Below, in pieces: positions 30,166 to 40,818 of a stretch of 64,000 nucleotides of DNA. How positions within the stretch are numbered: the first letter of the stretch is position 1; each line of letters opens with the position of its first letter. Position numbers and translations under genes: made by a program. Where the stretch lies: the NCBI GenBank assembly GCA_009763385.1, contig CM019828.1:23011000-23074999 (forward strand), written 5' to 3'. The DNA comes from Coix lacryma-jobi var. lacryma-jobi. Lineage: Eukaryota > Streptophyta > Magnoliopsida > Poales > Poaceae. A model generated the notes under the pieces. It was not told the DNA's origin and did not search any database. It was given only the letters and a program-made list of their open reading frames with translations.

Positions 30166-32430
30166 TTGGACTATCCGTATACTGCCATTTTTGGTAGAGG
30201 TTTCACCAACAAGTTTAACGTTGTCATCAAGCAAAGCTACCTGTGCATGAAGATGCCATCCCCTTTCGGCATTATCGCTATACATGGAGATCAGCAAGCT
30301 TCTAGAAGAATTGAGGGAAAACCAACCCCAGGCTACAGCCTTATCAATGAGGTGGCTAATAAAGATGAAATGCAAACAACCACCGAAGAGCATGTTATCG
30401 TCAGCCCGTCGGAATGCAAGGTTAGGGCAGCCGAAGAAACGGTAAGAATTCCGCTCGCGGCCTCCAGGCCCGAAAGAGCCGTGCACATTGGGTCAAGCAT
30501 GCCGGAAGAAGAAAGGAACGCTTTGGCATCCTTCCTTGCGAACAACGATGACATTTTTGCTTGGTCAGCAAGCGACTTGCAAGGCGTTAGCAGAGATCTC
30601 GCCCAGCACAGTTTGAACATCGCAAGCGGCGCTAAGCCCAGAAAGCAAAAACTGAGAAAGATGTCAAACAAAAGGGCAGACGCGGCGAAAGCCGAAGTGG
30701 AAAGATTACTCGATGCGGGAGTAATCCGACCAGTCCAGTATCCCGAATGGCTGGCGAATGTTGTCTTGGTGAAAAAGAAGAATGGAAAATGGCGAATGTG
30801 CGTCGATTTCACCGACCTCAACAAATGCTGCCCGAAGGATCCGTATCCTTTGCCTCGTATCGACAAGCTTGTCGACATTGCATCTGGTTGTGAAATAATA
30901 AGCTTGCTAGATTGTTTTTCAGGCTATCACCAGATTTGGCTTCATCCCGACGATGAGGAGAAAACCAGTTTCATCACCCCTACGGGTACATACTGCTACC
31001 GGCGAATGCCGGAAGGGCTGCGGAATGCAGGCCCTACCTTCTCGCGGATGACTGACAAGGTGTTCGAAAGCCAGAAGCAAAAGAAAAACTTGTTGGCTTA
31101 CGTTGACGATATAGTGGTCAAGAGCGATAGACAGGAAGATCATCAGGCAGACTTGCTCGAGACTTTCGGCAATCTCCGAAAGAGTGGTTTGAAGCTCAAC
31201 CCTGACAAGTGCATTTTCGGCATCAAGAAAGGCAAGCTCCTCGGTTGCCTGGTATCGACAAGAGGAATTGAAGCTAATCCCAACAAGATAGCGGCAATCA
31301 TCAACATGCAACCGCCCTCAAACCGAAAGCAAGTGCAAAAGTTGACAGGAAGGCTGGCTTCTTTGAACAGATTCATCGCAAGGTCCGTTGAAAAAGGGCT
31401 GCCTTTCTTCCGAACTCTGCGTAGCTCCGACCCTTTCGATTGGGGGGAAGAGCAGCGGCAGGCTTTTCAGCAACTAAAGGAGTATTTGACAAAACTGACC
31501 ACGCTATCCAAGCCGTCTCCGGAAGCGACACTCTTGTTGTATCTCGCAGCATCGCACACCACCGTAAGCGCAGTACTGGTGGAAGAGAAGGAGCATGCAA
31601 ACAAGATGACGCAGTTCCCAATCTACTTCGTCTCCGAGGCCCTTTCAGGTGCAAAACTGAATTACTCAGAGCTGGAGAAGATAGCTTACACAGTAGTAAT
31701 GGCTTCTAGAAAGCTAAAGCACTACTTTCAGTCTCACCACATCATAGTCCTTTCGGCTCAGCCATTGGAAGCCCTGTTCCGCAACAACGAAGCTATCGGC
31801 CGAATTGGCAAGTGGGCGGCAGAGCTAAACGAATATGTGATCGACTTCCAACACCGATCCGCAATCAAGTCGCAGGCATTGGCGGATTTCATAGCAGACT
31901 CGACTCCTGCCGCTTTCGACACAACACTTGAATTCGAGGAGCCCGTGTGGACAGTGAATTGTGACGGCGCATGGGGAATGGCTGGAGCCGGAATCTCGGC
32001 GATCCTTACACCACCAAGAGGACCAAAGGTCAGATTTGCCGTAAGGCTGCAATTCCTCACAACAAACAACACCGCCGAATATGAAGCCGTATTGTTGGGT
32101 TTACGAAAGCTCCGAGCAATCAGAGCGAGAAGATGCATAGTCAAGTCGGATTCCTAAGTCGTTGTTGGTCACGCCGAAAAGGACTTCACAGCAAGAGAAC
32201 CAGAGCTAGCCAAGTATCTGGCAGCAATCAGAAGAATGGAGAAGCATTTCGCTGGTTTCACCTTACGTCACATTCCAAGGGCCGAAAACGCAGAGGCAGA
32301 CGAGCTGGCCAAAGCTGCAGCACAAAATCTACAACTTCCGCCAGACGTGTTCTATCAAGTCCTTTCGGCCAAGGCAGTGAAAAGAGGAGGAAGATCATCC
32401 AAGTACAGTACATGCTATCGCCAGCGATGA
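30166..32430 (+). pseudogene. Tat pol: protease remnant, reverse transcriptase, dual RNase H
   Basis: Starts with the end of a retropepsin (YPYTAIFGRGFTNKFNVV), joined directly to gag by an internal deletion. The RT is complete: GVIRPVQYPEWLANVVLVKK, MCVDFTDLNKCCPKD, and catalytic YVDD at 31099-31110. After the RT-linked RNase H (SPEATLLLYLAAS...) comes a second, archaeal-type RNase H domain with VNCDGAWG and NNTAEYEAVLLGL. A CAA-to-TAA type stop at 32155-32157 interrupts the second RNase H (SDS|stop|VVVGHAEKD). The frame then runs to 32430. A second RNase H is diagnostic of the Tat lineage. Confidence 0.9.
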
Positions 32431-32446
32431 CTGGAGGTCGCGGATA

Positions 32447-33649
32447 TTCGCCTATCTAGCCGGAACGTACGAGCCAGAGTCTAAGAAGGATGCCGAAAGG
32501 ATGGCCAGCAGAGCGAAAGGTTACTCAATCATCGGAGAGCAGTTGTTCAAAAACGGGATAACAGCTCCTCTTCTCAAATGCATAAGTAAGTGCGAAGGCA
32601 TTCAGCTACTCGAAGAAATGCATGCCGGAATATGCGGAGCGCACAGAGGGCCTCACGAGATAGCACACAGAGCAATGAGGCAAGGATTCTACTGGCTGTC
32701 CGCCGCATTAGACGCCAGAGAACTGGTCAAATGTTGCAAAGGTTGCCAGATGTTCGCCAAAAACCAGAAAACACCAACAAATGAAACCACGCCGATAGTA
32801 CCGACCTGGCCCTTGCAAAGATGGGGCATCGACATAGTCGGCCCGCTACCGGCAGCTCCAGGCAACTTGCGTTTCACAGCGGTTGCTCTCGAGTATTTCA
32901 CCAAATGGGTGGAAGCGAAGGCCCTCGCCAGCATAACTTCCACCTCTTTAACCAAATTCGTCTGGCAGAGAATAATCTGTCGTTTCGGTGTTCCATCATT
33001 CATCACCTGCGGCAATGGGAAGCAGTTCGATTGCGCCGAATTCAGGAGTTTTTGCGATGAACTCAGCATCAAGCTTAACTTCGCCTCAGTAAATTACCCC
33101 CAGGCAAACGGGGCTGTCGAGAGAGCGAATGGCCTAATCTTCTCGGCAATCTCGAAAACCTTGTACGACTCGCCGAAAGGCAAGTGGGCCAACACCCTAA
33201 CAACAGTTGTATGGGGACACAACATCTCACGATCCAGAGCTACCGGCTTCACCCCGTTCAGATTGCTTTACGGCGAGGAAGCAGTCACCCCGGAAGAGGT
33301 AAAGTTGGGTTCCTTCCGAACCGAAATGGCCCCAACGACTCAAGAGCAAAGGCACCTCGAACTCGATAACATTGAAGAAGTAAGATTGCAAGCCGCAGAT
33401 AATCTTGAGAAGTACCACGCCGAAATGAAGCATCACAGGGACAAGACGATAGTCCGAAAGGACATCAAGCCTGGAGACATGGTCACCATTCGGCAGCCAG
33501 ACAAGCAAGGTAAGCTGCAATCGCAGTGGCAAGGCCCTTTCGTCGTGGCAAGCATGGCAGCACCCGGTGTATTCCGGTTGATGAATGACAAAGGCGAAGA
33601 ATCAGCCCACACATGGAACGCGAGCAGCCTGCGCCGTTTCTACCCGTAA
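32447..33649 (+). pseudogene. Tat integrase, catalytic Asp replaced
   Basis: An open frame (ATG at 32501) carries an HHCC zinc region (EEMHAGICGAHRG...CKGCQMFAKNQK), the core WGIDIVGPLP, and GAVERANG. At the position of the second catalytic Asp it reads ITCGNGKQF, with Gly encoded at 33011-33013 where the family has Asp. This single A-to-G type change would abolish catalysis. The C-terminal part has GDMVTIRQPDKQGKLQSQW (integrase SH3-like region) and ends SLRRFYP. The frame differs from the RT frame because of a frameshift near 32430. Confidence 0.88.
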
Positions 33650-33963
33650 TTTATCTTTCTTGAACTTTCATGTAATTTTCTTTTCATCTTTCATCATTTT
33701 TGTAAATCAAAAGGCCGGCTGTGCTCTTTTACCTCGCTGGGGAAGCCCTCCATCGGGGTGCGAGGTTTTTTAACGAGGCAGCAGAATGTAACCGCTACAT
33801 TACGAAAGTAACCGTAATTCCCCCAGAAATATCACGTGGCTCGCTAAAAGACGAAGTCAACCAAGCATAAGGTTGAGACATTCGTCAGCAAAATGTGATA
33901 AAAAAGAGAATGTCGAGGAGGTAGGGCGAAAGAGACCCTTTACATCCAACGACAATCTCGAAA
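33650..33963 (+). other. Non-coding region after Tat pol
   Basis: AT- and pyrimidine-rich directly after the integrase stop, then mixed sequence leading into the 55-bp array. No coding signature. Confidence 0.5.
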
Positions 33964-34298
33964 GCCTGCGGGCCATAAAAAACCGACCCTCCGACAAAAC
34001 GAGAGGGCGGAACAAAAGCCTGCGGGCTATATGAAAACCGACCCTCCGACAAAACGAGAGGGCGGAACAAAAGCCTGCGGGCTATATGAAAACCGACCCT
34101 CCGACAAAACGAGAGGGCAGAACAAAAGCCTGCGGGCTATATGAAAACCGACCCTCCGACAAAATGAGAGGGCGGAACAAAAGCCTGCGGGCTATATGAA
34201 AACCAACCCTCCGACAAAACAAGAGGGCGGAACGAAAGCCCACGGGCTATATGATAACCGACCCTCCGACAAAAAAACGAAAGGGCGGAACCAAACAA
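33964..34298. repeat. Six-copy tandem repeat, 55-bp unit
   Basis: Units beginning GCCTGCGGGC lie at 33964, 34018, 34073, 34128, 34183 and 34238. Each contains ACCGACCCTCCGACAAAA and GAGAGGGCGGAAC. The core can fold because GACCCTC and GAGGGCG are near-complementary. Units are almost identical, and the last is degenerate. Confidence 0.93.
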
Positions 34299-34812
34299 GC
34301 AAGTCGGGCAGATGTTGACAAACGATAGGGACAGCCGGCATGCCCCAGTAGCCGCAAAGAGCATAAATGCCATGCTTAACTCTTCACCTACCAGACGCCA
34401 ACAAGTACAACCGAAAGAGTAAATGCAACCCTCCCGCAACAGGGGTAAGGCAATATAAATACACACCAGAGTGCTAAGCCTCCAAACCATCCAAAACTAC
34501 CGAGTCCCATCAAAATATTAGTCCCGGGCAATAGGCTCACTAGCGAAAATGCGAATAGGAAGCATCAGGAGCCATGTTTTCGCTTTAATGATTGTGTCAT
34601 CGGCATAGCATTTAGCTAGCGTCACCAATCCAGTAACTTTAGGCGAAGGCCCTATCAAGTGACATGTCCATCCCAAGTTGCGGCTAGGAGACAAGCGAAA
34701 GCAAGCCTGCTGCTAGATGACAACAGGAGCAATATCATAATCATAGTCGATTGTAAGCCTCCCCATGTTGCGTTCATAAAGATACTTTCGTCAACCGAAT
34801 TAGAAAACACCC
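34299..34812. other. Spacer between the two Tat minisatellite arrays
   Basis: Non-coding, no further repeats or domain signatures seen. Confidence 0.5.
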
Positions 34813-35520
34813 TCGCGCGAACGCTAACGCCCCTCGCCTAAGTGATAGGGGGCGGGCGCGTCTTTGCTGTCGGCCGAGGGGCTCGCACCGAAAGCTACCT
34901 CGCGCGAATGCTATCGCCCCTCGCCTAAGTGAGTGGGGGCGGGCGCGTCTTTGCAATCGGCCGAGGGGCTCGCACCGAAAGCTCCCTCGCGCGAATGTTA
35001 TCGCCCCTCGCCTAAGTGAGTGGGGGCGGGCGCGTCTTTGCAATCGGCCGAGGGGCTCGCACCGAAAGCTCCTTCACGCGAATGCTATCGCCCCACGCCT
35101 AAGTGAGTGGAGGCGGCCACGTCTTTGCAATCGGCCGAGGGGCTCGCACCGAAAGCTCCTTCGCGCGAATGCTATCGCCCCTCGCCTAAGTGAGTGGGGG
35201 CGGGCGCGTCTTCGCAATCGGCCGAGGGGCTCGCACCGAAAGCTCCCTCGCGCGAATGCTATCGCCCCTCGCCTAAGTGAGTGGGGGCGGGCGCGTCTTT
35301 GCAATCGGCCGAGGGGCTCGCACCGAAAGCTCCTTCGCGCGAATGCTATCGCCCCTCGTCTAAGTGTGTAGGGGCGGGCGCGTCTTTACTACCGGCCGAG
35401 GGGCTCGCACCGGAAGCTCACTCGCGCCAGCGCGAAAGCTGCCGCCCCTCGTCTAAGTGTTCGGGGGCGGGCGCGTCCAAGCCATCGGCCAAAAAGGACC
35501 CGCAACGGAAGCGCTATCGC
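34813..35520. repeat. Eight-copy tandem repeat, 87-bp unit
   Basis: The TCGCGCGAA block recurs with an exact 87-bp step at 34813, 34900, 34987, 35074, 35161, 35248, 35335 and 35422. Each unit has GCCCCTCGCCTAAGTGAGTG and GGGCGGGCGCGTC, and CGGCCGAGGGGCTCGCACCG. Long minus-strand open frames across it are periodic artefacts of the 87-bp (29-codon) step. Confidence 0.93.
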
Positions 35521-35770
35521 GCAAACTGGTAGGATGACAGTGACTAAATCATTCGGCAAAAGACTCCCGCTTCACCTATCGAGCGAAAGACACAGCGAAA
35601 AATAGCAATCCGCGCGAGGGTAGCAAATCATACGACCGTCCAAGTGAAAATTAAGCGAAAGAATGAAAAAAATCGCGCATTCGCAAATAACGATCAACAC
35701 CGAAAGATACAACCCATTGCGACACTCTTCATTACACCGGACTTGAGAGGTAAAGTTTGTACAACGTAAT
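35521..35770. other. Spacer before the 3' end of the antisense gene
   Basis: Purine-rich with several GCGAAAG words, without domain signature. It likely contains the 3' UTR of the antisense transcript. Confidence 0.4.
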
Positions 35771-38700
35771 TCAGGGCCGCGAACTACTTCCGCGGCCAAG
35801 GAAAATGCTGTATCGCCGTTCATCTGGCGAAGGCACGGCGTCTTCAGGCTCCAACTTAACGAATGCGGCACCCCCGAAGCCCGGCGGCGCGCGCGAAGCC
35901 TCGCGCCTCATTCGCCTCGACTCAAGTTCGCGTCGATCGAAGTTTTCATAAAAAGCGCGTAGCTGCTCTTCTGTGCGCCTAAGTTTCTTAGCACGTTTTT
36001 TCATGTAAGCCGAAAGCGACGCCGTCGGAAACCTAGAGCGAAAACTCCTCCACAAGTCACCGCCAACACAGATATCGCCTGACTTAATCATTAACGGGCA
36101 GATGTCGAGAACGTCCGGCGTTCCCGCACCCGTGCCCTGTTCAAGATACAATATTCGAACTTAAGTCCCAAAGTTTACAGAAGGTCCAAGAACAAGCTAC
36201 CAGCACAATAAAAACGGGCCCTAGAAAAGTCATTCGTCTACCGCTGTGTCTAGAGAGGCATTCGCATCGCGAACAGCAGCGGCCGAGCTCTCGGGGGCTT
36301 CATCATTAGGCTGGGGCAGACTCGCCTCGTCCTCCGACTCGGCCTCGCGCGCCCGTTTTTCGGAAATGTACTTCGAAAACACCTGCCGAATTTGCGTCTT
36401 CTCCTTGGAGTCTGCACAAAAGAGCGAAATCTCAGAAGAAACTCCACTTAAGCCGCAGGATGCTGCAGAAAAAGCGATAGCTAACACAGAAGTCAAGCGA
36501 AAGCTCAGGCGGTCGGTAGAAGACACCTTTCCGCGAGCCACTACGGATTGCATGAGTGACATATCATTCCCGCCTGCCAGCCAGAACTCATCAAAAAATC
36601 TTTTCCCTAGAACTTTCGCCGCTTCGGGGGTGCGTCAATAGTAGTCAACTTCCTTGACTGAAAGCTCCGTGATATGGGAGCAGCCGGCGTCCACAAGGCT
36701 ATGACCGATCGCCTTGATGCCGGTAACGGCGGCGTAGTCTCAGCCAAGGGTCATGTGCCCCTCTAGCGACTCCATCTCAGAGCGAATCCAGCCAACGAGG
36801 CTATCGACGTTACGTTCTGAGGGACCATCCGCCTCGACGCCGATGCTGCGAAGGCATTCGCGGAAGCGAGCCGCGGCCTCCTCAGCATTGGCTAAAAGCA
36901 GTTTTTCCGTTTCGGCTTGGGTGGCCCACAGCTGCGAAAGCTCCTTCTTGAGGTTTTCCACCTCTTTCTGACTTGTTTTCCTCGAGGTGCGCTCAGCGTC
37001 GGCCTTCTTGGTCTGCTGCTCAAGGTCGGCGGCGAGCTCCTTCACTTGGGTGTCAAAATTCTTCACTTGAGTGTCAAGCTCTTGCTTCTCACGCTCGAGC
37101 TTGCGAATATATAGATCCCGTTGATTGCTTTGGCTGCGAGCGACAACGGCAGCCTGTGTATAGAAGCGAAACAGCGGTGAAAATAAAGATCGAAAGAGCT
37201 ACAAAACTTGCAGCGAAATCAAACACTTTACGCTTGCCAGGTGAAAAGAGATGGCGTCGTCGAGTTTCAGGCAGTTAACTTTCAGGAGATCCCTTTCGAT
37301 CTCCGGCGCGACAAAAGCTTTTTGTGAGAATTCCACAAACTTAGTGGCCTCCTCGCTGTCGCCAGGAAGAATTCCAGCCCGACGATAGTCAAGATGGCAA
37401 GCGAGTTGGGCGTCGGAAGGCGCACCTAAAGAACGAGCAACGCGATAAGATTCCTCTTTCGCCTCGTCAGTATCATTCGATGAGCTCAAGCCAATATATA
37501 AGCATGGGTTCTCGTAGTCCGAGGGCACCCCGTCGAGAACCAGCCGCCCGTAACCCAAGAGCTGCCCTTCCACCATTTCCTGGGTCAGACGAATGCAGCG
37601 TGGCGAAAGGCATAGCTTACCTTTGTCAGCAGCAGCAGGGGCAGGCATTCTCAGGGACGCGCTCTCCTTTTCGCCAGCAGCGGTCTTGTCGCCTGACGCC
37701 CGTGCAGAGGTGTCGGGGCGAGAAACTTTCGCTTTTTTCGCCGGACGCTCCGCGACGTTGGGTGGACCAGAGGGTTTCCGGGCGCCGACCTTCGCGAATA
37801 TTGGCATTTCAGCAACCGAAGCATCATCATCAAAGGCTGCGCGCGAAAGAGGCATGCTCGATTTTTTTGGCGCCATCCCAGCAGCGAGAGTGGAGCTCTG
37901 CAGAACAAACGGCAAGATAAGACAGGTCACACGCGCATCATCAATATCATAAAGGAACTGTTCTAGCGAAAGGGAAAAGCAAAGAACGCGAATAAACTGA
38001 AAGACAAAGCAAAAGGGAGGCAAAAAAACTAACCACCCTCGGATGATCGAAAGGATCAACGTCGGGGATCGACTCCATCACTATTCCTTGGCTTTTAAGC
38101 ATCGGCTTGGCAATTAACTGCCCGATGCGAATGTCCCCAGGATCGGTAGTTCTTCGCCGAGAAACCACGCCGCTCCGCCCACCGCGCCGAGCTACGCCTT
38201 TCCCTTTTTCTTTCGAACCTTCAGCCTCTTCCTTGCCCTCGTCAACTAGAGGCCTTTCGGCGTATTCGACTCCCATAGCGTCGAAGGCTCGGTTCAGGCG
38301 GCGGCTTCGGCCGAGATTGCCGAGTTGGAATTCGCTTTCTTTGCGCAGGTACGGGCCGCAAACTTTCATGGCCTCCTTCTCGATATGCTTCACGTAAAGA
38401 TCATCATCGGAGTAATCCGCGGGCCTCTCTAGTAGTAGAAGGGGGCCCCAGTATCCATCCTTCTCTGAAAAGCCTTTGAAAGAAGTGGCGCTGCAGAGCG
38501 GATTCATCCCAATGGCCATCCACTCTTCAACCAAATCTCGGCTGATCGGAAACCGTGCAGTGAGCGCGAATGCATCCCCACAACGAATAGCATCCGGGTC
38601 ACTTAGCACGACGGGCGGAAGATGCCTCCCAGGGTATTTCTCCAAAACCGATACAAGTGGAGAGCCTTTCTTCTCTCCTTTACTTAGTTCAGCGGCAACG

Positions 38701-39410
38701 GTTTTGTCCGAGCACACGCGATAGTAGAACCAGAAGCGATTCCAATCCGGCCACTTGTTCCGATACGTGAGTGAAATGGAAACACTGCCCCGTGTCTTCC
38801 GCGGAACGAAATTAATGCATCCAATTTCGCTAGGCAGCTCACATCCAAGGAAGGGGTCATTCACTTTCGTCGGACGACGGTGGATATCATAGAACCGCAC
38901 GAAAACGTCGGCCCGCGGTGTGCAATCCAGCATCTTCATTGCGTGGGCGAAAACACTGAGTCTGGCAAACGCATTCGACGTCAGCTGATGGAGTTGTATT
39001 TCGAACCCCGACAAGACATCCGAGACGAATTCCTCGAGAGGAAAATCAAGCCCGGCTACGAAGTAATCGCGAAAGACGACGGCTTCGTTAGGCCGCGGAA
39101 TAGGCACCTCCTCGTCTCCAGGGACGCGGCAATTCGCAAGATGATCTCTCCTTAAAGGCCCCTTTTCGACCAATGTTTGTAAGCCAGCGGTCATCATTCG
39201 CGATGCGCCCAGGTAAAAAGAACAATCCGTGGGGACCGAAACCAAACCGGAGTCACCATCATTAGACAGGCTTCCGCTGTGATCTGGAACTCGCGGAGCA
39301 GCCCCAGATCCGACGGATACTTCCGCGCTACGTTCGCGGCGAGAGGACTCGGTAGCACTCGTACTTTCGCTAGCCGAGCTCGAGGTCGACGTCGAGCTGG
39401 AAGACGCCAT
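35771..39410 (-). pseudogene. Antisense multi-exon ORF of the Tat element (putative gypsy-type transposon domain)
   Basis: On the strand opposite to pol, exon 1 (39410 to about 38042) has a Ser/Thr-rich start and a domain resembling the putative gypsy-type transposon domain (Transposase_28, PF04195): FRDYFVAGLDFPLEEFVSD, then IQLHQLTSNAFARLSVF. A GT-AG intron follows (donor ...CGAG/GTGGTTAG at about 38042, acceptor TTCTGCAG at about 37902). Exon 2 holds a basic linker. A further intron leads to a coiled coil (KLEREKQELDTQVKNF...). Two TGA stops interrupt the frame near 36740 and 36640, and downstream exons are degraded. Similar antisense genes are known in Grande-type elements, with unknown function. 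Confidence 0.75.
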
Positions 39411-40024
39411 CTAACACGGCGCGAAAGACAAATAAACAAACAATGCAAGCGAAAAACGGCGAGAATAGAAGCGGAATCAACAAGCTTAGACAACCAATTC
39501 GCAGGACATAAGCCGAAAGGAGACAAAAATACAAGAGATGACAGCTACACACCTCAATGCTCGTTCAGCGAATCACGCAAGCTGGCGAATGCACCCCTCG
39601 TCGAAAGTGAATCACGTCAGGCGAATGGCGCAAACCGTCATGAGATAGAGACAGCGGGGGGGGGGGGGGAAGGCGTCGACTGACCGGACGCCTTTGTTCA
39701 CCAGAAGCCACCGCGCTTATATACGAGCAACAGCGACACGGTTACCAAGAGAGGTGAAGAGACGCCTGGCACGGGATTCGAAGCGTCGTAGAGGCTTTCC
39801 ATCATGATACACGGTTTTCGAGGAAGACGAAAAGACGACTGTTACACGACTCAATATATATATATATATAATATATAACAATAAATAATAATAATGATAG
39901 CAATAACAGACAAAAAAACTCTCAGCTTCGACACGAAGCAACAGTTTTTTTGGCGCGCGTAGGCGCCTAGCGAACGGACACGGTCGAACTTCGCAGGCTT
40001 GCAGATTCGACCGTAAGGGGCTAT
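39411..40024. other. Antisense promoter side and PPT region of the Tat element
   Basis: Contains a G run at about 39656-39669, a TA/AATA microsatellite at about 39855-39896, and the purine stretch AAGGGGC at 40015-40021, three bases from the 3' LTR, in the PPT position. The antisense transcript would start in this interval. Confidence 0.55.
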
Positions 40025-40745
40025 TGTTGGGGCGGCACCCAGACCGCAGGCGCCTCCGACCCGCGTTACCGAAAGATGACGATGCTTTCGTGCGGAAGGT
40101 ATCATTCGCGCGAAAGCAAGCGCTTTAGACCCGCAACACCAAGCGACGACGGTCTCTGAGCGGAAGGCAACACTCGCGCGGTAGCGCGCCCTTCTGCTCG
40201 CTGGCCAGGGGAAGGCGTCGCCTTCGGGCGGTAGCGCAACATTCGCGCGGTAGCGCGCCTTTCGGCTCGCGGCGAGGCGTACGACGGAGGCTCCGCGCGG
40301 AAGGGAGCATTCGTACGAAAGGAACCCAGCGTCTCCGGCGAGAGATTTCGTCTTTTACGATTTTGGTTGTCCGTGAGTTTTTCGCAGGTTGCCGGAAGCA
40401 TGGGTCAGGGAGAGCGGGCCCACCGGTCGGGAAAAGAGCCGGGGACGCTGGGCCCGCCAGAGGCCGAAGTGACGATGGTGCCCCCAGCGCCGGAAGGAGC
40501 GCTGAACGGCTACAGAGTAGTTGAGTAGGGCATCATTGTAATTGTAGTAGAGTGGTCGAGAAGGGCAATTTTGTACTTTCACGTGGATCTAGTTCAATAT
40601 AAAAAGCTCCCGACCTCCCCACGGTGGGGGAGGAGCACTGTTCACTGCACCCAACTTCCCACTCTCTTCCGTTTACTCCGCTTTCGCTCTATGCATTCGT
40701 TCGTGCGACAACCCGCTGTTTCCAGGTGTCGGAGCCGAAACAACA
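40025..40745 (+). repeat. Tat element 3' LTR (721 bp), TATA box intact
   Basis: Ends 73 bp before the AIM25 ATG. TATAAAAA lies at 40598-40605 (TTCAATATAAAAAGC). The corresponding site in the 5' LTR is altered. Confidence 0.93.
40598..40605 (+). promoter_or_regulatory. TATA box in the 3' LTR, 214 bp upstream of the AIM25 ATG
   Basis: TATAAAAA sits in the position that would normally drive element transcription. Initiation about 30 bp downstream would read out of the LTR end into the AIM25 first coding exon. The role is inferred from position. Confidence 0.5.
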
Positions 40746-40818
40746 CTCTGGAACGTCAGGACTGAGAACACCCGCGGTCTCTCCCCTTCCCGGTTCCCGG
40801 CCTCTCTGCGCTGCGGCG

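Larger units (their letters stand above)
28719..40745 (+). mobile_element. Tat-lineage (Grande-like) Ty3/gypsy retrotransposon with antisense gene
   Basis: The LTRs are each exactly 721 bp (28719-29439 and 40025-40745), start TGTTGGGGC and end GAAACAACA. The TSD is CTCTG (28714-28718 and 40746-40750). The PBS TGGCGCCCACCGTGG lies at 29441-29455. Pol order is RT, RNase H, an extra archaeal-type RNase H, integrase. After pol come 6 kb of non-coding sequence with two tandem arrays and a multi-exon antisense ORF, the pattern known for Tat elements such as maize Grande. By hand I count roughly 19 substitutions between the LTRs (about 2.6%). It is not autonomous: Gag-protease is deleted and pol has stops. 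Confidence 0.92.

Noticed and set aside
34774..35304. Minus-strand ORFs with RARPHSLRRGA-like repeats
   Set aside because: They are products of the 87-bp tandem array (29 codons per unit) and have no domain signature.
33964..35520. Regular repeats suggesting a CRISPR array
   Set aside because: The sequence is plant nuclear DNA inside an LTR retrotransposon. The repeats are contiguous with no unique spacers of constant length.
40624..40818. AIM25 start at the upstream ATG inside the LTR
   Set aside because: The extension is made of LTR sequence. ATG 40819 gives a plausible presequence and is the native start. The extension is retained only as a possible read-out product.
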